This document shows positions 4,472 to 10,174 of a stretch of 10,174 nucleotides of DNA, one piece after another; the first letter of the stretch is position 1; each line of letters opens with the position of its first letter. The notes under the pieces were generated by a model. That model was given only the letters and a program-made list of their open reading frames with translations, had not been told where the DNA came from and made no database searches. Origin of the DNA: Saprospiraceae bacterium (lineage in GTDB: Bacteria; Bacteroidota; Bacteroidia; Chitinophagales; Saprospiraceae). The position numbers and the translations under genes are program-made. Location: contig JALOMF010000104.1 of the NCBI GenBank assembly GCA_025455635.1, forward strand, positions 1 to 10,174, read 5' to 3'.

Positions 4472-6763
4472 ATGAAACGGACATACACAATTTTATTATT
4501 GCTAATTGGCATTTTGCTTCAAAAATCCGTGGCACAAGACGCCAAAATGAAGGCCCATGTTGATGGTCTGTTGAAGAAAATGACCATCGAAGAGAAAATC
4601 GGCCAACTCAATCTCCCCGTCGCTGGCTGGGTACCTACAGGTACCACCGTCTCAAAAGACACCGAGGATAAAATCAAATCTGGCCAAGTCGGCGGCATGT
4701 TCGGCTACTACGACCCCGTGCGCATGAAGGCCATCCAAAAGATAGCCGTAGAGCAATCTCGCATGAAAATCCCCTTGTTCTTCGGCCTAGATGTGATTCA
4801 TGGCCATCGCACGATTTTCCCCATTCCGCTGGGCATGGCGGCCACTTGGGACATGGCTTTGGTTGAAAAATCGGCCCGAATCGCTGCGCAGGAAGCCACT
4901 GCCGAGGGGCTGAACTGGACTTTCTCGCCGATGGTGGACATTGCCCGTGACCCACGCTGGGGCCGCATCAGCGAGGGAAATGGCGAAGACCCGTTCCTCG
5001 GCTCGGCCATCGCACGGGCGATGGTGAAGGGCTACCAGGGCGACGATTTGACCCAAAACAATACCCTCATGGCCTGCGTGAAACACTACGCCCTCTACGG
5101 AGGCGCCGAGGCTGGCCGTGATTACAACACCGTGGACATTGGCCGCAGCTCCATGTTCAACTACTGGCTGCCGCCCTACAAGGCTGCCGTGGAAGCCGGG
5201 GCCGGGAGCATCATGACCAGCTTCAACGTGGTGGACGAAGTGCCCGCCACCGCCAACCGCTGGCTGATGACCGATTTGCTCCGCAACCAGTGGGGCTTCA
5301 AAGGATTTGTGGTGACGGACTACACGGCCATCAACGAGATGACGGCGCACGGCCTTGGCGACCTACAAGCCGTGAGCGCACTCGCCCTGAAAGCTGGCGT
5401 GGACATGGACATGGTGGGCGAGGGTTTTTTGACCACCCTCAAGAAATCTTATGACGAGGGCAAGGTGAAAATGGCAGATATTGACCTTGCTTGCCGCCGC
5501 ATTTTGGAGGCAAAATGGAAGATGGGCCTGTTCAAAGACCCTTATGCCCGCCTCGACGAAAGCCGCCCAGCCAAGGAAATCATGACGCCCGAAAACCGCA
5601 AAGCTTCCCGTGAAATAGCTGCTCGCAGCTTCGTTTTGTTGAAAAATGAGAACCAGATTTTGCCGTTGGCAAAAACGGGCAAAACTGTAGCTTTCATTGG
5701 CCCCTTGGCCGACAACCACCGGGACATGCTCGGCACTTGGGTCATCGCTGGCGAATGGGAAAAATCGGTGAGTGTGATGGAGGGCGTGAAAAACGTGGCA
5801 CCGCAGTTGAACACACTTCATTCAAAAGGTGCCAATATCACCGACGACACGGCTTTCATCCATCGCTTGAACTTTTTCAACCAGCCGATGGTGACGCTCG
5901 ACCCCATTTCACCTGAAACGATGCTGCGCAATGCCCTCGAAGCCAGTGCAAAAGCCGATATCATCGTGGCCGTGCTGGGCGAGAGCCAAAGCATGAGCGG
6001 AGAATCGAGCAGCCGCACCGACATCGGCATACCGGAAAGCCAACGAAAACTTTTGGAAGAACTGGTGAAAACAGGCAAGCCAGTCGTGCTGGTGCTTTTC
6101 ACCGGAAGGCCGCTCACCTTGGAATGGGAAGACGCCCATTGCGCAGCGATATTAAATGTCTGGGCACCCGGCACTGAGGCTGGCAACGCCATTGCCGATG
6201 TGCTTTTCGGCGACGTGAACCCCAGCGGCAAACTGACAGCTACCTTTCCACGAACCGTTGGCCAAATACCGAACTACTACAACCACAAACCGACAGGTCG
6301 CCCATACAATGGAAGCTACCAGACCAAGTTCCAATCCAACTACCTCGACAGCCCGAATTACCCGCTGTACCCCTTCGGCTACGGCATTGGCTACTCGCCA
6401 TTCACTTACGAAGAAATGAAATTGAGCAGTGCTAAAATGTCGGGCAATGGCACCTTGACGGCCAGTGTGAAGGTGAGCAATGTGGGCAAATTTGCTGGGG
6501 AAGAAGTCGTTCAGCTGTACCTCAGCGACCCCGTGGCGAGCATCAGCCGACCTGTGCGGGAACTCAAAGGTTTTCAAAAAATCATGCTGCAACCCGGTGA
6601 GAGCAAGGTCGTTGAGTTCAAAATCACGCCTGAATTGTTGAAGTTTTACAACTACGAACTGAAATACGATTGGGAACCGGGCGAGTTCAAGATTGGCATT
6701 GGCGGCAATGCCAGGGATGTGAAGGAGCAGGTGGTGAATTGGGAGAAATCGGTGAGGCCGTAG
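4472..6763 (+). CDS. bglX: Glycoside hydrolase family 3 beta-glucosidase, exported
   Basis: A 763-residue protein, almost the length of E. coli BglX (765). Residues 1-21 are a signal peptide with cleavage probably after SVA (A21); there is no lipobox cysteine, so it is expected in the periplasm. The N-terminal (beta/alpha)8 domain (about 26-350) has FFGLDVIHGHRTIFP (103-117), SPMVDIARDPRWGRISEGNGEDP (152-174, conserved R/D region), CVKHYALYG (202-210) and the nucleophile D283 in FVVTDYTAI. The second alpha/beta domain (about 385-600) has SFVLLKNENQILPL and the region GESSSRTDI (510-518), where E511 is the likely acid/base. A fibronectin III-like domain closes the protein (about 650-745: VSNVGKFAGEEVVQLYL). 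It hydrolyses terminal beta-glucosyl residues of oligosaccharides; exact linkage is not readable. No SusC/SusD genes are beside it. The ATG at 4472 follows an A-rich leader. Confidence 0.93.
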   Translation: MKRTYTILLLLIGILLQKSVAQDAKMKAHVDGLLKKMTIEEKIGQLNLPVAGWVPTGTTVSKDTEDKIKSGQVGGMFGYYDPVRMKAIQKIAVEQSRMKIPLFFGLDVIHGHRTIFPIPLGMAATWDMALVEKSARIAAQEATAEGLNWTFSPMVDIARDPRWGRISEGNGEDPFLGSAIARAMVKGYQGDDLTQNNTLMACVKHYALYGGAEAGRDYNTVDIGRSSMFNYWLPPYKAAVEAGAGSIMTSFNVVDEVPATANRWLMTDLLRNQWGFKGFVVTDYTAINEMTAHGLGDLQAVSALALKAGVDMDMVGEGFLTTLKKSYDEGKVKMADIDLACRRILEAKWKMGLFKDPYARLDESRPAKEIMTPENRKASREIAARSFVLLKNENQILPLAKTGKTVAFIGPLADNHRDMLGTWVIAGEWEKSVSVMEGVKNVAPQLNTLHSKGANITDDTAFIHRLNFFNQPMVTLDPISPETMLRNALEASAKADIIVAVLGESQSMSGESSSRTDIGIPESQRKLLEELVKTGKPVVLVLFTGRPLTLEWEDAHCAAILNVWAPGTEAGNAIADVLFGDVNPSGKLTATFPRTVGQIPNYYNHKPTGRPYNGSYQTKFQSNYLDSPNYPLYPFGYGIGYSPFTYEEMKLSSAKMSGNGTLTASVKVSNVGKFAGEEVVQLYLSDPVASISRPVRELKGFQKIMLQPGESKVVEFKITPELLKFYNYELKYDWEPGEFKIGIGGNARDVKEQVVNWEKSVRP

Positions 6764-6768
6764 TATCT

Positions 6769-6810
6769 GTGAGGCGACCGGGTAACTTTTTGCTTATCTG
6801 GTCGCCACAC
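6769..6810. terminator. Long hairpin between convergent genes
   Basis: GGCGACCGGGTAA pairs with TTATCTGGTCGCC (13 bp, two G-U) around an 8-nt loop; after an A-A mismatch GTG/CAC adds three more pairs. It begins 6 nt after the bglX stop and a run of seven or more T follows shortly after it on the plus strand (6818-6824), with ACACAAA/TTTGTGT arms around that run. It is a likely bglX terminator and may also block transcripts arriving from the minus-strand lipoprotein gene. Confidence 0.65.
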
Positions 6811-6829
6811 ACAAACATTTTTTTGTGTT

Positions 6830-7210
6830 TCAATCTTTTTTTCCGCTAAAAGCAAACTTGGAATTGTGGCATAAAAAAGTGAGCTCTTTGTCTCTAACGA
6901 CATAGCCTAAATTATTTAGAGAATCGCTGTTGCCCAAGATAGCGAACGTTGGGTTTCCCTCCAAAATGACTAATACATTTGGGAAATCCTCAGCTCTTAG
7001 TTCAACTAATGAATCAGACAGTTCAACTAGTTCAACTTCATACCCCACTTTTGTGGTATTGTCAGCCCAATTTTGAAGTGTTCCTTGAAAAGTGCCAGTT
7101 ACTGCTTGAGCTAATGTCACAGGTTGCGAATTTTCATCCTTGCAACCAGCCAATACAGCGAGTAAGATGATTGAATTGACAAGAAACGCTGAAAATAAAG
7201 TGTATTTCAT
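6830..7210 (-). CDS. Small predicted SPII lipoprotein of unknown function
   Basis: A 126-residue protein. It starts MKYTLFSAFL and has a hydrophobic stretch ending in the lipobox LAGC, so C23 would be lipidated after cleavage by signal peptidase II; KDEN follows, which in Bacteroidota could favour export to the outer membrane or surface. The mature part (about 100 residues) has alternating hydrophobic residues (GYEVELVELSDSLVELR, NVLVILEGNP, ELTFLCHNSKFAFSG) suggesting a small beta-rich fold. I do not recognise a family. The DNA is visibly richer in A+T than ffh and bglX. The start is 38 nt after the ffh stop on the same strand, so it may be read through from ffh. The stop is TGA just beside the bglX terminator hairpin. 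Confidence 0.75.
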   Translation of the reverse strand: MKYTLFSAFLVNSIILLAVLAGCKDENSQPVTLAQAVTGTFQGTLQNWADNTTKVGYEVELVELSDSLVELRAEDFPNVLVILEGNPTFAILGNSDSLNNLGYVVRDKELTFLCHNSKFAFSGKKD

Positions 7211-7248
7211 TGTGACTAAGATTAGAGATGCGTTGTTGATTGGTGCTT

Positions 7249-8595
7249 TTACCGCCTAAACCCAGCCTTCGGCGCAGCAGGCATTTTACCGCCAGCAAAG
7301 CCCGGCATTTTCGTCATCTGGTGCATCATCTTGCGCATCTGGTCGAACTGCTTGATGAAGAGGTTTATCTGGTTCAAATCCTGCCCGCAGCCCTTTGATA
7401 TGCGCTTTTTGCGGCTCATGTTCAGCAATTCAGGGTTGCCACGTTCTTGTGGCGTCATGGAGAAAATGATGGCCTCGACCCTGCCCAGTGCCTTGTCGTC
7501 AATCTCGACGTCCTTCATGGCCTTGCTCACGCCGGGTATCATGTTGAGGAGCGATTTCATGTCGCCCATTTTTTTGATTTGCTTGATTTGGCTGAGAAAA
7601 TCATCGAAGTCGAACTTGTTCTTCATGATTTTCTTCTCCAGGCGCTTGGCCTCCACTTCGTCGAACTGCTCCTGCGCCTTTTCCACCAAGCTAACGATGT
7701 CGCCCATGCCGAGTATCCGCTGGGCCATCCGCTCCGGGTAGAACACGTCGAGGGTGTCCATCTTCTCGCCCATGCTCACGAACTTGATGGGCTTGCCCAC
7801 CGTGTATTTGATGGAAAGTGCCGCACCACCACGGGTGTCGCCGTCCATTTTCGTGAGCACCACGCCATCGAAATTGAGGCGGTCGTTGAAGGTCTTGGCG
7901 GTGTTCACGGCGTCTTGTCCCGTCATCGAGTCCACCACGAAAAGCGTCTCATTGGGTGAAATGGCTTCTTTTACCTTCGTAATCTCCTGCATCATCTCCT
8001 CGTCCACGGCCAAGCGGCCTGCGGTGTCCACGATGACCACATCGAAGCCGTGGGCCTGCGCATGGGCAATTGATTTCAGCGAAATTTCAACCGGGTTTTT
8101 ATTCTCGATTTCCTTGTAAACTGGCACGCCAATCTGCTCGCCGATGACCGTCAATTGGTCAATGGCCGCTGGGCGGTACACGTCGCAAGCCACGAGCAAG
8201 GGCTTTTTATTGCGCTTGGTTTTCAGGTGGTGGGCCAGCTTGCCGCTGAACGTGGTCTTACCCGAACCTTGCAGGCCAGAAATCAGGATGACCGTTGGCG
8301 AGCCTTTCAAATTGATGCCCGCCGCTTGGCCGCCCATCAGTTCGGTCAGCTCGTCGCTCACGATTTTCACCATCAACTGGCCGGGGTTCACGGCCTTGAG
8401 CACGTTTTCGGTGCCGAGCGCTTTTTCCCTTACTTTTTCCGTAAATTCTTTGGCAATGCTATAATTCACGTCCGCAGCCACCAGTGCCCGGCGCACTTCT
8501 TTGATGCTCTCCGCAACGTTGAGTTCGGTCAGTTTGCGCTCACCTGTGAGCGATTTGAAGGCGAGGTCAAGTTTCTCGGATAAATTATCGAACAT
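7249..8595 (-). CDS. ffh: Signal recognition particle GTPase Ffh (SRP54)
   Basis: A 448-residue protein starting MFDNLSEKLDLAFKSLTG, the standard Ffh N-terminus. The helical N domain covers 1-90. The G domain has the P-loop GLQGSGKTT (107-115), the DVYRPAAIDQL insertion-box region (138-148), DTAGRL (190-195) and TKMDGDTRGG (248-257). The methionine-rich M domain (about 295-430) has SRKKRISKGCG, the 4.5S RNA-binding helix region, and M-rich QMRKMMHQMTKMPGFAGG. Ffh binds 4.5S RNA and signal sequences of nascent chains and docks on FtsY to deliver them to the Sec translocon. I place the start at the ATG at 8595; a TTG two codons upstream (8601) extends it only by two residues and is not needed. 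A cysteine (GCGQDL) replaces the usual serine in the SKGSG motif, which is conservative. The lipoprotein gene follows after 38 nt. Confidence 0.97.
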   Translation of the reverse strand: MFDNLSEKLDLAFKSLTGERKLTELNVAESIKEVRRALVAADVNYSIAKEFTEKVREKALGTENVLKAVNPGQLMVKIVSDELTELMGGQAAGINLKGSPTVILISGLQGSGKTTFSGKLAHHLKTKRNKKPLLVACDVYRPAAIDQLTVIGEQIGVPVYKEIENKNPVEISLKSIAHAQAHGFDVVIVDTAGRLAVDEEMMQEITKVKEAISPNETLFVVDSMTGQDAVNTAKTFNDRLNFDGVVLTKMDGDTRGGAALSIKYTVGKPIKFVSMGEKMDTLDVFYPERMAQRILGMGDIVSLVEKAQEQFDEVEAKRLEKKIMKNKFDFDDFLSQIKQIKKMGDMKSLLNMIPGVSKAMKDVEIDDKALGRVEAIIFSMTPQERGNPELLNMSRKKRISKGCGQDLNQINLFIKQFDQMRKMMHQMTKMPGFAGGKMPAAPKAGFRR

Positions 8596-8640
8596 GGTCA
8601 ATCAATAGTAAATGGTGATTTAGTAAAGAGTTGGCTGCGC

Positions 8641-8672
8641 CAAATGTATATGGCAAAGCGGGCGCAAAGATA
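8641..8672 (-). promoter_or_regulatory. Candidate promoter region of ffh, two -7 boxes
   Basis: On the minus strand two perfect matches to TAnnTTTG are present: TATCTTTG (8672-8665) and TACATTTG (8648-8641). The TTG of the first lies 16 nt before the second, so the pair can also be read as a single promoter TTG-N16-TACATTTG, giving a leader of about 40 nt to the ATG at 8595. The first box lacks a clear TTG at the proper distance. Confidence 0.45.
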
Positions 8673-8744
8673 ATTTTTTCATGGAAATGAAACGGCACGA
8701 AGCTGATTGTGGGCAAAGAAAGGGCTGCCTTGGGGCGCATCCAT

Positions 8745-10174
8745 TCATTTGCACGAAGTGCCCAATTTTTTTAGCAAGTTTTTATCAAAACCGAGCGGTT
8801 CCGCCTTTTTTTCCCCTTCGGGAAACAGCTCCCACAAGGTCATTTCATTCGGGTTGAACTGCACCCAAATCACAGTACTCGCCACATCAATTTGTGCTGC
8901 ACTGAGCCGATAAAGCCATGCGGTGTCCTTCGCAATGCCAAGGTCTTCCATGCCGAATGGATTTTTGGTGGCATAAAGCGACAAAGCTTCGCCTCGCTGT
9001 CGGGCCTCGTTTTGCAGGGCCTTCACCTTAGTATTACTTCCGATGATGGCTTCCACGGCCTCATTGCAGCTACGCATTTGCGCCAGCGCCGATTTAGGGT
9101 CGAGCCGAAGTGCGTACACCGAGTCCATGACGAAGCCCTTTTTGCGCACTTCGAGGTTGGGGAAATAAATGTCCCGCACGAATTTCAAGCCTTTGACCTC
9201 CAAGAACTTCAAGCTGTCAATCCAGCCCAGTGACTGAAAATAACAGCCCTCCAGGTTCACGTCCACCAGCGAGGCATTTTGGAGTTTCACGCCTTCGAGA
9301 TTCGTGCCCGAAAAATCGCCTTCCAAGTAAATCTGCCGCAGGTCGCCGTTGCTCATGTTGCCGTCCCGCATCGTGATGTTTTCCATGCGGCTTTCCCGGA
9401 GGTTGGCCCCGGCAAGGTTGATACCGTTCATCACGGTGTTTCTAAAAGTGGCATGCTCCAGCCAAGCATTGGAAAGGTCGGCGCCTTCCAGGTCGGCGTA
9501 GTTGAAATTGGCGTTGGAAAAAGAGGAGTTGGCCAGCTTGGCCCCACGCAGGTACGCTTCCGAGAAATTGGCTTCTCGTAGGTCGGCATAGTTGAAATTG
9601 GCACGGGCGTAAATCTTGTCGTAGGTCGCTTTGTCGAGGTTGCTGTTCACGAGTGAAAACAGCAATTGGCCCCGCTCTGGGCTGAGTTGGCGGGGCGTTA
9701 GCGAGTCGTTTTCGAGGTAGCGGTAGGGCCGCATGGACTGGCTAAGCGACACGATTCGCCCAATGAGCGGGTCGCTGAGGCTTCGGTCGGGGTTGCTCCG
9801 CAATTCGATGTCGAGCTTGTCCATGATATTGCTCATGAAGAAAATCAAGGAGCTGCGGCGGTTGCCTTCTTCGAGGTTGATTTGCTGGTCGAGGCGCTGG
9901 TTTTGGCGGCCCAGCAGCCCGTTCTGGGTGTCCAGCTTGTCGTTTTGGCGACTGAGCATCCAAGTTTGCACGGCCATGATGAGCAGCGGGGCCACCGCTG
10001 CGAGTATGGCGAAAGTGCCGATTCTGGTGATGCGGAAGACTACCTGCGCCATGATTTCCGAGAGGGTATCTTTCTCGACTTTGCCGTTGGGAAGTTCATC
10101 GAGCAACTGCTTGAAACTGTTCTTCAAGCCCTTGCCCGCCAACAGCCTTGTGGTGGAAGTGGTCACCAATTTGC
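8745..10174 (-). CDS. Membrane-anchored pentapeptide-repeat protein, 5' end uncertain
   Basis: The frame is open to the window edge; a TTG at 10169 would give 474 residues, but the true start may lie outside. Using that numbering: about 46-72 is one membrane helix (GTFAILAAVAPLLIMAVQTWML). Residues 75-101 show a seven-residue repeat, QNDKLDT/QNGLLGR/QNQRLDQ/QINLEEG, a coiled coil. A helical stretch follows (RRSSLIFFMSNIMDKLD). About 188-306 are pentapeptide repeats of A(D/N)LXX type, such as ANFNYADLREANFSEAYLRGA, expected to form a right-handed four-sided beta-helix. The C-terminal part (about 320-474) is not repetitive and I do not recognise it. The TM-plus-coiled-coil-plus-pentapeptide layout occurs in other bacterial proteins of unknown role. 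It lies about 150 nt upstream of ffh on the same strand, with likely ffh promoter elements between, so co-transcription is not required. Confidence 0.85.
   Translation of the reverse strand, partial: KLVTTSTTRLLAGKGLKNSFKQLLDELPNGKVEKDTLSEIMAQVVFRITRIGTFAILAAVAPLLIMAVQTWMLSRQNDKLDTQNGLLGRQNQRLDQQINLEEGNRRSSLIFFMSNIMDKLDIELRSNPDRSLSDPLIGRIVSLSQSMRPYRYLENDSLTPRQLSPERGQLLFSLVNSNLDKATYDKIYARANFNYADLREANFSEAYLRGAKLANSSFSNANFNYADLEGADLSNAWLEHATFRNTVMNGINLAGANLRESRMENITMRDGNMSNGDLRQIYLEGDFSGTNLEGVKLQNASLVDVNLEGCYFQSLGWIDSLKFLEVKGLKFVRDIYFPNLEVRKKGFVMDSVYALRLDPKSALAQMRSCNEAVEAIIGSNTKVKALQNEARQRGEALSLYATKNPFGMEDLGIAKDTAWLYRLSAAQIDVASTVIWVQFNPNEMTLWELFPEGEKKAEPLGFDKNLLKKLGTSCK
9491..9602 (-). repeat. 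22-nt internal repeat within the pentapeptide domain
   Basis: Plus-strand GGTCGGCGTAGTTGAAATTG-GC at 9491-9512 and the same sequence with one change (G to A) at 9581-9602 lie exactly 90 nt apart. They encode the NFNYADL heptapeptide at residues 191-197 and 221-227. The 30-residue spacing equals six pentapeptides, which points to a recent duplication of one and a half coils of the beta-helix. Confidence 0.75.

Noticed and set aside
4787..5350. 187-residue minus-strand ORF opposite bglX
   Set aside because: It is an antisense shadow of the conserved GH3 catalytic domain with no recognisable motif.
7447..7959. 170-residue plus-strand ORF opposite ffh
   Set aside because: It is an antisense shadow of the Ffh G and M domains.
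1..10174. CRISPR array, insertion sequence, tRNA or prophage
   Set aside because: No regularly spaced repeats, no transposase or integrase motifs, no terminal inverted repeats with target duplications, and no cloverleaf-like sequence were seen by eye.

Overview
The window looks like chromosomal DNA of a member of the Bacteroidota, possibly the Saprospiria/Lewinella-Haliscomenobacter side (lineage guess at low confidence). The reasons are: start codons preceded by A-rich leaders with no Shine-Dalgarno motif; several upstream boxes resembling the Bacteroidota promoter form TTG-N17-23-TAnnTTTG; a divergent gene that reads like the DUF3467 family; and a GH3 exported beta-glucosidase, a small SPII lipoprotein and a membrane-anchored pentapeptide-repeat protein of types common in that phylum. 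I see no phage, transposon, CRISPR or tRNA/rRNA signature. Most of the window reads as ordinary core/metabolic chromosome.

Layout. 1-109 (-): 5' end of a DUF3467-like gene. 256-1074 (+): class I SAM methyltransferase, divergent from it. 1107-1143: a perfect 15-bp inverted repeat that separates the methyltransferase from 1203-2279 (+), a PaaE/PaaK-type ferredoxin-NAD(P)H oxidoreductase, followed 6 nt later by a TetR-type regulator (2286-2861), a likely two-gene operon. 2862-3374: a 513-nt gap with no convincing protein gene, but with several hairpins, a textbook intrinsic terminator (3202-3233), a possible small RNA, and a palindrome lying over the likely promoter of the next gene. 3375-4298 (+): membrane-anchored SPFH (stomatin-like) protein. 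4472-6763 (+): GH3 beta-glucosidase of BglX type with a signal peptide. 6769-6810: long hairpin between convergent genes. Then three minus-strand genes: a small lipoprotein (6830-7210), ffh/SRP54 (7249-8595), and a pentapeptide-repeat membrane protein (8745 to the window edge).

How the genes relate. The PaaE-like reductase would pass electrons from NAD(P)H through FAD and a plant-type [2Fe-2S] centre to a partner oxygenase, which is not present in the window; the TetR-type protein directly after it is the obvious candidate regulator. Ffh (targeting of nascent membrane proteins) is housekeeping and gives the minus-strand block its anchor. BglX and the lipoprotein are exported; the SPFH and pentapeptide proteins each have one N-terminal membrane segment. 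The other genes show no shared pathway. The most interesting items are the non-coding structures in 2862-3374, the inverted repeat at 1107-1143, and the architecture of the pentapeptide protein; I did not find strong evidence for a novel defence or mobile system.
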